The position numbers and the translations under genes were made by a program. A stretch of DNA of 64,000 bases, taken from positions 39,429 to 103,428 of the forward strand of contig JAYSQZ010000004.1 of assembly GCA_043721315.1 (NCBI GenBank), given 5' to 3'. The notes below the pieces were generated by a model. It saw only the letters and a list, made by a program, of their open reading frames with translations. It did no database searches and was not told the DNA's origin. The stretch's first letter is position 1. Every line of letters begins with the position of its first letter. Positions 34,912-43,203 of the stretch are shown here, piece by piece. This stretch comes from Elstera sp043721315. Lineage in GTDB: Bacteria; Pseudomonadota; Alphaproteobacteria; Elsterales; Elsteraceae.

Positions 34912-35447
34912 GGCGGCGGTAGCGGCGCGGGCGGCGGCGCACTAGGGCGGCCTTGGGCATGGGGCGGGCGCGGCAGACCACTGGGGCCGAACAGCAACGT
35001 GCGGGTTAGGGGGTCGCGGCGGCGGATGGCTTCCACCGCACGGGCGCGCTGATCGGGCGGCAAGCTGTCGAGGAATTGGCTTACGTCATCTATAACGCGG
35101 CCCTGGGCCGTGAGGCGCGCGTTGGCAAGGTCGCGAAGGCTTTGATCAATCTTGGCGCGATCCACGGGCGGCGCGCGCAAATCGTCCCAAATCTCCCCCG
35201 CGCGGCGCCCGCCCTCTTTGCCCGTAGTCATCAACTCGCCGCGCACGCGCCCCCGCAGGGCCTTCAGCGCGTCGGTTTGTGCGGGCGTGAGCTTGGCCCC
35301 TTCGGCAATGGCGGGTTCGATATCGGACGTAAACCGCTCGTGCCAGCGTTGACCAAGGTAGAAGGCGATGTTGAAGCCAACCGAAATAACCAATAATACC
35401 CAGGGTAGGGCGCGTCGCCACGGCGGCAGGCGGCTAAAGATCGGCAT
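34908..35447 (-). CDS. membrane-anchored Spy/CpxP-like periplasmic sensor protein
   Basis: About 179 residues. One membrane helix (RRALPWVLLVISVGFNIAFYLG) anchors a helical periplasmic domain: KLTPAQTDALKALRGRVRGELMTTGKEGGRRAGEIWDDLRAPPVDRAKIDQSLRDLANARLTAQGRVIDDVSQFLDSLPPDQRARAVEAI, the pattern of heavy-metal-resistance (CzcE/CnrX-like) and Spy-type proteins. The tail is proline-rich (RPPHAQGRPSAPPPAPLPPP). ATG 35447 is chosen because GGGGG lies six bases upstream. It overlaps the preceding gene by 14 bases. Confidence 0.7.
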   Translation of the reverse strand: MPIFSRLPPWRRALPWVLLVISVGFNIAFYLGQRWHERFTSDIEPAIAEGAKLTPAQTDALKALRGRVRGELMTTGKEGGRRAGEIWDDLRAPPVDRAKIDQSLRDLANARLTAQGRVIDDVSQFLDSLPPDQRARAVEAIRRRDPLTRTLLFGPSGLPRPPHAQGRPSAPPPAPLPPP

Positions 35448-35850
35448 TGTCATCCCCCGCCGTTGAATAAAGCGTATAGGCTTCGTTATCGCTGCTTGCA
35501 ACCTGCTCGCCGGTCGCAAAGCCCACCCAAACCGCAAGGCAGAAGCCGCAGAGGGCGGCGGCCCAGCCCAAACGATCTATTATGCCAGGCCGCGTTTGGA
35601 GGGGCGATTTTGCCGCGATAAAAGCGGCGCGCGCCGCGATCACATCGGCCAGAAGACGCGGATTGCGGGCGAGAGCGGCTTCCACGGTGTCCTTCGCTGC
35701 GCCCCGTATCCGGTCTTCGGCATAGGCGGCAAGGTCCAACGCGCTCGGCGCGCCCGTGAGGGGGGTTGCGGCGCGGTAGCGGTGCCACAAGGACCGGGCG
35801 TAGGACCGGGCGTCTTCACGTTGAGCGGCGAGGGGCGGTTGCGGGTTCAT
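35434..35850 (-). CDS. membrane protein next to ECF sigma factor, probable anti-sigma factor
   Basis: A 138-residue protein with a soluble N-terminal part (PSALDLAAYAEDRIRGAAKDTVEAALARNPRLLADVIAARAAF), resembling the zinc-less anti-sigma domain, one membrane helix (LGWAAALCGFCLAVWVGFATG) and a short tail. Position directly behind the sigma gene, two bases away, fits an anti-sigma factor. No ZAS (HxxxCxxC) motif is present, so the assignment is by context. Confidence 0.6.
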   Translation of the reverse strand: MNPQPPLAAQREDARSYARSLWHRYRAATPLTGAPSALDLAAYAEDRIRGAAKDTVEAALARNPRLLADVIAARAAFIAAKSPLQTRPGIIDRLGWAAALCGFCLAVWVGFATGEQVASSDNEAYTLYSTAGDDNADL

Positions 35851-35852
35851 GG

Positions 35853-36461
35853 TTAATCTCTCCTATCCCGTAATAGGGATGGGGCGGGTAAAGCATCCCC
35901 GCCGGTCTGGGGGGCAAAATGGACGCGGAGCTTGAGCAGCGCCTTATGGTGCATCGAGCGCACGGTTTGGGCTTCAATGTTCAGAAACGCCGCAGCGTCG
36001 GCCACATCCATATCTTGATCGTAGAGCAGGCTGAGAATGAGTTCTTGCCGGGGGGAAAGCAGCCCTGCGGGAATCTCGATTTTTTCCGCAGGTAGCACCG
36101 GATCGACCGCGAACGCCGCCTCCGGCACATCCTCAATCGGAACGCCGGGAAGCTGTTTTGCCCGCAGCCGGTCGCGCGCAATCGAGCGGGCGACGATCGT
36201 GAGCCACGTCGCGGGCGCGGCGCGTGCGGGATCATAGGCTTTCAGCAGGCGGCGCTCGTCGGCCAGCAGCTTCACGAACACGTCTTGAACCAGATCGCCC
36301 GACTCGCCCCGCCCTGGTAAGCCAACGCCCGGCACTGTGCGGATGGCCGAGGCAACCACACGGGTGAAGCGCGCAATAAAGCGGCCCCAGGCTTTTTCCT
36401 CCCCCGCCACCAGGGCGGCTTGGTCGAAATCGGCATCTGGCTCGGTCTTACGCAGGCTCAC
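35853..36461 (-). CDS. ECF-type RNA polymerase sigma factor
   Basis: A 202-residue sigma factor with region 2 (FIARFTRVVASAIRTVPGVGLPGRGESGDLVQDVFVKLLADERRLLKAYDPARAAPATWLTIVARSIARDRLRA) and region 4 (LSPRQELILSLLYDQDMDVADAAAFLNIEAQTVRSMHHKALLKLRVHF). The start is GTG with AAGGA upstream; this Shine-Dalgarno sits inside an inverted repeat (36464-36483). It heads a four-gene operon with a membrane protein, a Spy-like protein and an RHH protein, probably an envelope or metal stress circuit. Confidence 0.88.
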   Translation of the reverse strand: MSLRKTEPDADFDQAALVAGEEKAWGRFIARFTRVVASAIRTVPGVGLPGRGESGDLVQDVFVKLLADERRLLKAYDPARAAPATWLTIVARSIARDRLRAKQLPGVPIEDVPEAAFAVDPVLPAEKIEIPAGLLSPRQELILSLLYDQDMDVADAAAFLNIEAQTVRSMHHKALLKLRVHFAPQTGGDALPAPSLLRDRRD

Positions 36462-36463
36462 CC

Positions 36464-36483
36464 GGAAATCCTTTCTGATTTCC
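36464..36483 (-). promoter_or_regulatory. inverted repeat covering the ribosome binding site of the ECF sigma gene
   Basis: GGAAATC (36464-36470) and GATTTCC (36477-36483) are perfect inverted repeats with a 6-base spacer, ending two bases before the GTG start. The AAGGA ribosome site lies partly in the spacer and arm. It may be an operator or a structure that masks translation. Confidence 0.4.
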
Positions 36484-36634
36484 TATAGGCAAGCAAGCCT
36501 AAGCGGTATCCCCGCACCGGGAGAGAAATCTTGCAAAGATGCTGGTCGCAGCCCAGATTAACTTTGGTCTGGTAGTGTTTAGGAAGGGTAAAACCCTGCA
36601 TTGTCGGGAGTGTTTCTACATAACGAGGGACAGC

Positions 36635-36955
36635 ATGACGATAAAAATTCAATGGGATAAGGATGTTAATGCGTCTAATATAGAAACTCATGGCATTGAT
36701 TTTATTGACGCCACAAAGATTTTTTTTGAAGATAGACTCGAAATTGAAAATGGAAATCACTCTAAAAATACACTTATTGCTATCGGAAATTTACAGGAAA
36801 CCGTAATTTTAGTATCTTATCAGGTTGTTAAGGAAGGTATTTGCATCATCTCGGCACGGAGAGCTTCCAGAAATGAACGTGATCTATACGCAGAGCGACT
36901 TAGTGAATCGAGCGGGGCGAAGCCGTTGGGCGTGGGTGAAGGCCCTCAGCGATGA
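36635..36955 (+). CDS. brnT: BrnT-type toxin
   Basis: About 106 residues. KIQWDKDVNASNIETHGIDFIDATKIFFEDRLEIENG matches the BrnT start (F.WD..K...N...HG..F..A...F.D), and IILVSYQVVKEGICIISARRASRNERDLYAE matches its RelE-like end. The last 15 residues run on past the usual end because they overlap the next gene. The DNA here is far more AT-rich than its neighbours, which suggests recent acquisition. GAGGGA lies before the ATG. Confidence 0.8.
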   Translation: MTIKIQWDKDVNASNIETHGIDFIDATKIFFEDRLEIENGNHSKNTLIAIGNLQETVILVSYQVVKEGICIISARRASRNERDLYAERLSESSGAKPLGVGEGPQR

Positions 36956-37190
36956 CGATATTCAAAAGGCCGCTGACGCAGAAGGGGAGTTGAAGCCGCT
37001 CGCTCATAAAGCCAATCAGGGCCGCATCTATCATCGTTTTTCAGATCTGGAGAGGTTCTTTCCCGGCGGCAATGGTCTTGCAGATGGTTTTATTGATCAT
37101 CTCAAGAAACACCCAGGTTCGGTGGACATCACGACCGACGCGGTCATGATTTTGACGCGGGGCGCTATCAATGACGTTGATGCTGGATAG
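36873..37190 (+). CDS. probable antitoxin between BrnT and PIN toxin genes
   Basis: About 105 residues starting NVIYTQSDLVNRAGRSRWAWVKALSDDDIQKAADAEGELKPLAHK. The WxxVKALSDDDI...D.E..PL stretch recalls BrnA antitoxins, but the second half (RIYHRFSDLERFFPGGNGLADGFIDHLKKHPGSVDITTDAVMILTRG) does not match BrnA as I know it. It overlaps brnT by 83 bases and the PIN gene by 20 bases. It could serve either toxin; start codon uncertain. Confidence 0.6.
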   Translation: MNVIYTQSDLVNRAGRSRWAWVKALSDDDIQKAADAEGELKPLAHKANQGRIYHRFSDLERFFPGGNGLADGFIDHLKKHPGSVDITTDAVMILTRGAINDVDAG

Positions 37191-37575
37191 CAATATTATC
37201 TTAGATTTGATAGAAAACGATGAGACTTGGACAGAATGGACGCGCGATGCACTGCGTAAGCAAGCAACCCAGGACAGATTTATTATCAATCCGATTATTT
37301 ATTCTGAAGTTTCTGTCCGGTATAAAACTCTGGCCGAGGTGGATGCTGCCCTATCGCCTAATTTTGTGCTTCGAGAGCCGATTCCCTACGAAGCGGCGTT
37401 TCTTGCAGGGAAAGCCTTCGTTGAGTATCGGCGGCGCGGCGGTATCCGGTCCAGCCCGCTGCCCGATTTCTTTATTGGTGCCCACGCGCTTGTTGCCGGG
37501 CATAGGCTGATAACGCGCGATGCTGCGCGTTATCGCACCTATTTCCCCCAGCTTGACCTGATCGCGCCCGGTTAG
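37171..37575 (+). CDS. PIN-domain ribonuclease (VapC-type toxin)
   Basis: A 134-residue PIN protein. Acidic active-site residues are in MLDSNIILDLI, EVSVRY, and PDFFIGAHALVAGHRLITRDAARYRTYFPQLDLI, the order seen in VapC RNases. It overlaps the upstream antitoxin-like gene by 20 bases, which is usual for vapBC. The convergent serA gene ends 6 bases away. Confidence 0.88.
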   Translation: MTLMLDSNIILDLIENDETWTEWTRDALRKQATQDRFIINPIIYSEVSVRYKTLAEVDAALSPNFVLREPIPYEAAFLAGKAFVEYRRRGGIRSSPLPDFFIGAHALVAGHRLITRDAARYRTYFPQLDLIAPG

Positions 37576-37581
37576 AAGGCT

Positions 37582-38817
37582 CTAATACAAAAACCGCGCC
37601 CGGATTGTTCCCTCAATCGCCTGAAGCTCGTTCAGGACAGCGGTTTCATCCACCTTGCCATCGACATCGACCACGACGAAGCCCACGTCCGGGTCGGTTT
37701 GTAGATATTGGGCCGTGATATTCAGGTGGCTTTGGGAGAAAATTTCGTTCACCCGCCGCATCACTCCCGGCACATTGGCGTGGATATGCAGGAAGCGCCG
37801 ATTGCCGCCCGTCTTCACCGGTAAGGACACTTCGACGAAGTTGACCGCACCCACGGTGGACCCATTGTCGGAATATTTAATCAGCTTCTCCGCCACCTCA
37901 ACGCCAATATTGGCCTGGGCTTCCATCGTCGAGCCGCCAACGTGCGGGGTGAGAATGACGTTATCGAGGCCGCGCAGCGGGCTTACGAACTCTTCATCAT
38001 TCGCCGCAGGCTCTTTCGGGAACACGTCGATGGCGGCCCCCAACAAATGCCCGCTTTTCAGCCCCTCCGCCAACGCCTCAATATCAACCACGCTGCCGCG
38101 CGAGGCATTGATGAGGTAGGAGCCGGGCTTCATCGCCCGCACTTGGGCCGCGCCGAACATATTCTTCGTCTGCGGGGTAGAGGGGACGTGCAGGCTGATG
38201 ACATCGGACGCGCCTAGCAGGTCGTCCAGCGAATTGCACGGGCTGGCATTACCCAGCGCCAACTTCTTTTCAACATCAAAGAAGCGCACTTTCATGCCCA
38301 TCGCCTCGGCCAGAACCGAAAGCTGGGAGCCGATGTGACCGTATCCGACGAGGCCCAGGGTTTTGCCGCGCAACTCGAAGGAGTTTTTCGCCGATTTATC
38401 CCAAAGCCCCGCGTGGCAGCCGCGCGTTTTTTCAGGGATACGGCGCAACAGCATGATGATTTCGCCAATCACCAGTTCCGCTACCGAGCGGGTATTGGAA
38501 TAGGGGGCGTTGAACACCGGAATCCCCGCCGTGCGCGCGCTATCGAGGGCCACCTGATTGGTGCCGATGCAAAAACAGCCGACGCCGACCAAGCGGTTTG
38601 CCGCCGCCAGCACCTTGCCAGTGATGCGCGTGCGCGAGCGGATACCGAGCAGATGCACGCCTTGAATGCGCTCCATCAGCGCGTCTTCGTCCAGCGCGGT
38701 CTTCACTTGCTCGATCTGGCTGTAGCCGTTGCGCTGAAACTCCTCCACCGCGCTGTCGTGAACGCCTTCCAGCAGCAGAATGCGGATTTTGTCTTTGGCA
38801 AGGGAATGCCGGGTCAT
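37582..38817 (-). CDS. serA: D-3-phosphoglycerate dehydrogenase
   Basis: First enzyme of serine synthesis. The 411-residue protein has the NAD fold with GLVGYGHIGSQLSVLAEAMGMKVRFFD, the catalytic Arg/Glu/His regions (NASRGSVVDIEAL, PHVGGSTMEAQANIG) and a C-terminal ACT domain (FLHIHANVPGVMRRVNEIFSQSHLNITAQYLQTDPDVGFVVVDVDG). It is of the E. coli length, hence likely serine-inhibited. It follows serB by two bases. Confidence 0.95.
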   Translation of the reverse strand: MTRHSLAKDKIRILLLEGVHDSAVEEFQRNGYSQIEQVKTALDEDALMERIQGVHLLGIRSRTRITGKVLAAANRLVGVGCFCIGTNQVALDSARTAGIPVFNAPYSNTRSVAELVIGEIIMLLRRIPEKTRGCHAGLWDKSAKNSFELRGKTLGLVGYGHIGSQLSVLAEAMGMKVRFFDVEKKLALGNASPCNSLDDLLGASDVISLHVPSTPQTKNMFGAAQVRAMKPGSYLINASRGSVVDIEALAEGLKSGHLLGAAIDVFPKEPAANDEEFVSPLRGLDNVILTPHVGGSTMEAQANIGVEVAEKLIKYSDNGSTVGAVNFVEVSLPVKTGGNRRFLHIHANVPGVMRRVNEIFSQSHLNITAQYLQTDPDVGFVVVDVDGKVDETAVLNELQAIEGTIRARFLY

Positions 38818-38819
38818 GC

Positions 38820-39722
38820 TTAAAAACCTTCCGTAGAATCGAGAATGTCGTCCGCCGAATAGCCCTGCAAGAACAGCAACCCGGTCAGGTCCGAGTGGTG
38901 TAGCGACAGATGCGCCGCTGCCGCCACAATCGGTTTCGCCCGGAACGCGACGCCAAAGCCTGCAACCGAGAGCATATCGAGATCGTTCGCCCCATCCCCC
39001 ACCGCGAGCGTGGCCGACAGGGGCAGGCCGCGTTGCATCGCAATCGCTTCGAGCGTGCGGCGCTTAGCGGCTCTATCGAAAATCGGCTCGATCAAGCGCC
39101 CCGTTAGCCGGCGCGGGTCGCTGCCGGTGAGGTCCAAATGATTACAGTGAACGGCGTGGCAGCCCAAAGTTTTGGCGACCGGATCGGCGAAATAACCAAA
39201 GCCGCCGGTGGCGATAACGCAGTGCGCGCCGTGCTTTGCCATCGTCGCAATCAGGCTTTTCGCGCCGGGCATTAGCCGAATGCGGCCAGCGCAAGCATCC
39301 ATGATCGACACGGGCAAATCGGCCAGCAGGGCCACGCGCTCCCGCAGGCTGGTGGCGAAATCCACTTCGCCGCGCATTGATTTTTCCGTAATCGCGGCGA
39401 TTTGCGGGCCGATGCCAATATCGGCGGCCAAATCGTCCAGCATTTCGTTTTCGATCAGCGTCGATTCCATATCGGCGACCAGCAAAGGCTTCCGTCGGCC
39501 CGCGCTTTCGACCAAATTGGCATCGACGGGCCTATCGGCGAGTGCCGCGCGCAGCCGGGCAAGGTCGATGGGCTGAGCGGTGACGATCTCCGCTGCAACG
39601 CCCGGCACCAGCCAGCGCACGGCAAAATCGTGCAGAGTGGCGACAGCAACAGCCTCCGCCACCAACGCTTCGGTGACGGCGGGGGTTGCAGGGGCGGAAC
39701 TGAGGACCAGAGTCAACGGCAT
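38820..39722 (-). CDS. serB: phosphoserine phosphatase
   Basis: Last enzyme of serine synthesis; HAD phosphatase of 300 residues. The nucleophile motif reads LVADMESTLIENEMLDDLA, with Glu in place of the second Asp of the usual DxD. Other HAD motifs are normal: VIATGGFGYFADPVAKTLG and AVGDGANDLDMLSVAGFGVAFRAKP. An N-terminal ACT-like segment of about 85 residues precedes. Only 12 bases separate its start from divergent miaA, so promoters lie inside coding sequence. Confidence 0.93.
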   Translation of the reverse strand: MPLTLVLSSAPATPAVTEALVAEAVAVATLHDFAVRWLVPGVAAEIVTAQPIDLARLRAALADRPVDANLVESAGRRKPLLVADMESTLIENEMLDDLAADIGIGPQIAAITEKSMRGEVDFATSLRERVALLADLPVSIMDACAGRIRLMPGAKSLIATMAKHGAHCVIATGGFGYFADPVAKTLGCHAVHCNHLDLTGSDPRRLTGRLIEPIFDRAAKRRTLEAIAMQRGLPLSATLAVGDGANDLDMLSVAGFGVAFRAKPIVAAAAHLSLHHSDLTGLLFLQGYSADDILDSTEGF

Positions 39723-39734
39723 GGACCATCCATT

Positions 39735-40682
39735 ATGAACAAGAGCATACGGCAGCGGCTCATCCTGGCGGGGCCAACGGCGAGCGGCAAGTCTGCCCTA
39801 GCCTTGGCGGTGGCCGAGCAGACGAGTGCTGTTATCATTAATGCCGATTCAATGCAGCTATATCGTGAACTCCGCCTGATAACGGCCCGCCCGAGCGTGA
39901 CGGAGGAAACCCAGGCCCCCCACGCCCTCTACGGCACGCTCTCGACCGCCGAGGCTGCAACGGCAGAAAGCTGGCGGCACGCGGTGGTGACGCTGCTCGA
40001 TGGCCTGGGCGATACGCCCGCGCTGCTGGTCGGCGGCACGGGGCTGTATATCAAAGCGCTGATGGAAGGCTTCGCCGATCTGCCGCAGGTGCCGCCAGAG
40101 GTGCGCGAAGACGTGGGGGCACTGCATCTGGCCGAAGGCGCCTTAGCGTTCCACGCCCGCCTTGCCGCCGTCGATCCTGCCAGTGCCGAGCGGTTGCGCC
40201 CGTCCGACAGCCAACGGGTGAAGCGCGCGTACGAGGTGTGGGCGGCGACCGGAAAACCGTTCAGCCGTTTTCTCAATGCCCCGCGCTCCGGCCCGCCCGA
40301 CGGCTATCGCTTTATCCCCATCGTGCTCGCGCCAGATCGGGCGTGGCTCTATGAGCGCATCAATCAGCGCTTTATCCAGATGATCGACGCGGGCGCGCTG
40401 GCAGAAATTACCGCTTTTGCCGCGCGTCTCCCCCAACTTCCGAAGGATGCCCCCTTACGAAAAGCCGTGGGTGTGCCAGAACTCCTGTCCTATCACCGGG
40501 GGGAGATCGGCTTGCCCGAGGCGATAACCTTGGCGCAAGCCAGCAGCCGACAGTACGCCAAACGGCAAACCACCTGGTTCAAACATCAGCTTTCCCAAGC
40601 CCTTACCGTAGACCCGCAAGATTACGACCAAGCTATGCAGGAAATCTTGTCGATCATGACGCAAACCAACTTGACCGCTTGA
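39735..40682 (+). CDS. miaA: tRNA dimethylallyltransferase
   Basis: Adds the isopentenyl group to A37 of tRNAs that read UNN codons. The 315-residue protein starts RLILAGPTASGKSALALAVAEQTSAVIINADSMQLYREL (P-loop and substrate Asp), has LLVGGTGLYIKALMEGF, and ends with the YAKRQTTWFKHQ motif. The ORF is open upstream across serB, but the ATG at 39735 fits the family. Confidence 0.95.
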   Translation: MNKSIRQRLILAGPTASGKSALALAVAEQTSAVIINADSMQLYRELRLITARPSVTEETQAPHALYGTLSTAEAATAESWRHAVVTLLDGLGDTPALLVGGTGLYIKALMEGFADLPQVPPEVREDVGALHLAEGALAFHARLAAVDPASAERLRPSDSQRVKRAYEVWAATGKPFSRFLNAPRSGPPDGYRFIPIVLAPDRAWLYERINQRFIQMIDAGALAEITAFAARLPQLPKDAPLRKAVGVPELLSYHRGEIGLPEAITLAQASSRQYAKRQTTWFKHQLSQALTVDPQDYDQAMQEILSIMTQTNLTA

Positions 40683-40766
40683 CCCGCCCCCGCATAGCGT
40701 CTTTTTCCCTGAGATTTCAGGCCCCGCCCATCGGCGGGGGATGGGCTAACGACGTGAGAGAGTGTT

Positions 40767-42533
40767 ATGAGCGACACGCGGGAGATGCTGACCGGAGCGG
40801 AAATCGTTTTGAGGGCGCTGAAAGACCAGGGTGTAGAAGTTATCTTCGGCTATCCCGGCGGTGCGGTCTTACCGATTTACGATGCTCTTTTCCAGCAAAA
40901 CGCGATTCGCCACATTCTCGTTCGGCACGAACAAGCGGCGGTTCACGCGGCGGAAGGCTATGCGCGCTCCACCGGCAAAGTCGGTTGCGTGCTCGTCACC
41001 TCCGGCCCTGGCGCGACCAATGCCGTGACGGGCCTAACCGACGCGCTGATGGATTCGATCCCGCTGGTCTGCCTAACGGGTCAGGTGCCAACGCATTTGA
41101 TTGGGAACGACGCTTTCCAGGAATGCGATACCACCGGCATCACGCGCCCCTGCACTAAGCATAATTACTTGGTGAAGGACGTAAACAACCTCGCCCGCAC
41201 AGTACACGAAGCCTTCTATGTGGCGCGCACGGGCCGCCCCGGCCCCGTGGTGATTGATCTGCCGAAAGACGTGCAGTTTGCCATCGGCCCCTATATTCCG
41301 CCCGCAACCGTGGCCCATAAAACCTACCGCCCGCGTACCGATGCCGACATGAGCGTGATCGACCGCGCGATTGATATGCTGCTCGAAGCCGAACGCCCCG
41401 TCATCTACGGCGGTGGCGGCATTATCAATTCCGGCGACGAAGCCTCGCTGCTGCTCACGGAATTTGCCCGCCTCACCAATATCCCCGTCACGCTGACACT
41501 GATGGGGCTGGGGGCGTATCCGGCCTCCGACCGGCAGTTCCTTGGGATGCTGGGGATGCACGGCACCTACGAAGCCAACTTGGTGATGCACGGCTGCGAC
41601 GTGATGTTCAACATCGGTGCGCGCTTTGACGACCGGGTAACGGGCCGCTTGAACGCCTTCTCGCCGACCTCCAAAAAAATCCATCTCGATATTGATCCCT
41701 CCTCGATCAATAAAACCGTGATGGTCGATCTGCCGGTGATTGGCGACGTGAAAACGGTGCTGAAAGCCCTGATTGGCCGTTGGAAAGAGCGCGGCGCGCA
41801 GCTTAAGGCCGAGCCGTTGAAAGCCTGGTGGGGCCAGATTGAAGAGTGGCGCAAGCGCGACTCGCTCCGTTACGGCAGCAACGGTGCGGTCATCAAACCG
41901 CAACACGCGGTCCGCCGTCTGTGGGAACTCTCGCAAGGGCGGGAAACCTTCATCACCACCGAAGTTGGCCAGCATCAAATGTGGGCGGCGCAATATTTCG
42001 GCTTTGAAAAACCGCGCCATTGGATGACATCCGGCGGTTTGGGCACGATGGGCTACGGCCTGCCCTCGGCGATGGGCGTGCAAATCGCGCACCCGGATGC
42101 GCTGGTCGTCGATATTTCCGGCGAAGCCTCGGTCATGATGAACATTCAAGAAATGAGCACGCTGGTGCAGTACCGCCTGCCCGTCAAAGTGTTCATTCTG
42201 AATAATCAGTACATGGGCATGGTCCGCCAGTGGCAGGAGTTGCTGCACGGGGGCCGCTATTCGGAAAGCTACTCCGAATCTCTGCCCGATTTCGTGAAGC
42301 TGGCCGAAGCATTTGGCGCACGCGGCTTCCGCGCGCTGGATATGAACGATTTGGATGACGTAATCCGCGCTACCTTGGACCATCCTGGCCCAGTGATTGC
42401 CGATATTTGCGTCGATCAAAAGGAAAACTGCTTCCCCATGATCCCCTCGGGTGCAGCCCATAACGAAATGCTGCTGGGGCCAGAAGATAAGGCCGATCCG
42501 GTCACGACGGAAGAAGGGATGGTTCTCGTTTAA
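40767..42533 (+). CDS. ilvB: acetolactate synthase, large subunit
   Basis: A 588-residue TPP/FAD enzyme making acetolactate or acetohydroxybutyrate for valine, leucine and isoleucine. It begins MLTGAEIVLRALKDQGVEVIFGYPGGAVLPIYDAL with the catalytic Glu in HEQAAVHAAEGYARSTGKVG; the TPP motif is VVDISGEASVMMNIQEMSTLVQYRLPVKVFILNNQYMGMVRQWQE. Codons and operon order (ilvB, ilvH, ilvC) are standard. A GC-rich hairpin at about 40722-40739 lies upstream without a T run; no leader peptide was seen. Confidence 0.96.
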   Translation: MSDTREMLTGAEIVLRALKDQGVEVIFGYPGGAVLPIYDALFQQNAIRHILVRHEQAAVHAAEGYARSTGKVGCVLVTSGPGATNAVTGLTDALMDSIPLVCLTGQVPTHLIGNDAFQECDTTGITRPCTKHNYLVKDVNNLARTVHEAFYVARTGRPGPVVIDLPKDVQFAIGPYIPPATVAHKTYRPRTDADMSVIDRAIDMLLEAERPVIYGGGGIINSGDEASLLLTEFARLTNIPVTLTLMGLGAYPASDRQFLGMLGMHGTYEANLVMHGCDVMFNIGARFDDRVTGRLNAFSPTSKKIHLDIDPSSINKTVMVDLPVIGDVKTVLKALIGRWKERGAQLKAEPLKAWWGQIEEWRKRDSLRYGSNGAVIKPQHAVRRLWELSQGRETFITTEVGQHQMWAAQYFGFEKPRHWMTSGGLGTMGYGLPSAMGVQIAHPDALVVDISGEASVMMNIQEMSTLVQYRLPVKVFILNNQYMGMVRQWQELLHGGRYSESYSESLPDFVKLAEAFGARGFRALDMNDLDDVIRATLDHPGPVIADICVDQKENCFPMIPSGAAHNEMLLGPEDKADPVTTEEGMVLV

Positions 42534-42588
42534 CGACCCATCCCCAACCGCTTCAACCGTCGCTTTTCGCTTACGACCGTAGGGTATC

Positions 42589-43101
42589 ATGAAACAACCG
42601 CAGCCAATCAATCGCCACACTATCGCCGTGTTGGTGGACAATGAGCCGGGTATTTTGGCGCGCGTCGTCGGGCTTTTTTCGGGCCGGGGCTACAATATCG
42701 AAAGCCTCACCGTGGCCGAAGTGGAGCAGGCGGAGCAACTGTCGCGCATCACGGTCGTGACCTCTGGCACCGGACAGGTCATCGAGCAGATTAAAGCCCA
42801 TTTGGGCCGCCTCGTACCCGTGCACAAAGTCCATGATCTCACCGCCGAAGGCCCCCATGTAGAGCGGGAGTTGGCGTTAGTGAAAGTGGCGGGCACGGGC
42901 GACCGCCGCGTCGAATCGCTTCGCATCGCCGATATTTTCCGCGCGCGCGCGATCGACTCGACCACCGAGAGCTTCGTGTTCGAGATTACGGGCAGCCAGG
43001 AGAAGGTGAATGCCTTCGTGGCCCTCATGCTCCCGCTTGGGCTGGTGGAAGTCAGCCGTACCGGTATTGTTGCTATTTCACGGGGGGCGTCGGGCTTCTA
43101 G
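42589..43101 (+). CDS. ilvH: acetolactate synthase, small subunit
   Basis: The 170-residue regulatory subunit. The ACT domain starts HTIAVLVDNEPGILARVVGLFSGRGYNIESLTVAEVEQAEQLSRITVVTSG, and the second half has DLTAEGPHVERELALVKVAG and FRARAIDSTTESFVFEITGSQEKVNAFVALM. It gives valine feedback control. It lies 55 bases after ilvB. Confidence 0.95.
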   Translation: MKQPQPINRHTIAVLVDNEPGILARVVGLFSGRGYNIESLTVAEVEQAEQLSRITVVTSGTGQVIEQIKAHLGRLVPVHKVHDLTAEGPHVERELALVKVAGTGDRRVESLRIADIFRARAIDSTTESFVFEITGSQEKVNAFVALMLPLGLVEVSRTGIVAISRGASGF

Positions 43102-43203
43102 CGCAAATCCCGAGAAAACGGACTCGTTTTCGACGACGCATTTGCTTAGAAAAACGCCTCCCTCCCTTTTTCTTCCCGCCTCTCACGCAAGGAAATGTCT
43201 CAG

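Noticed and set aside
40722..40739. GC-rich hairpin before ilvB as an attenuator
   Set aside because: The stem is perfect but no T run follows and no leader peptide rich in Leu, Ile or Val is seen.
41073..42641. 522-codon minus-strand ORF
   Set aside because: It lies wholly opposite ilvB, which is certain from its motifs; long antisense frames are common in GC-rich genes.
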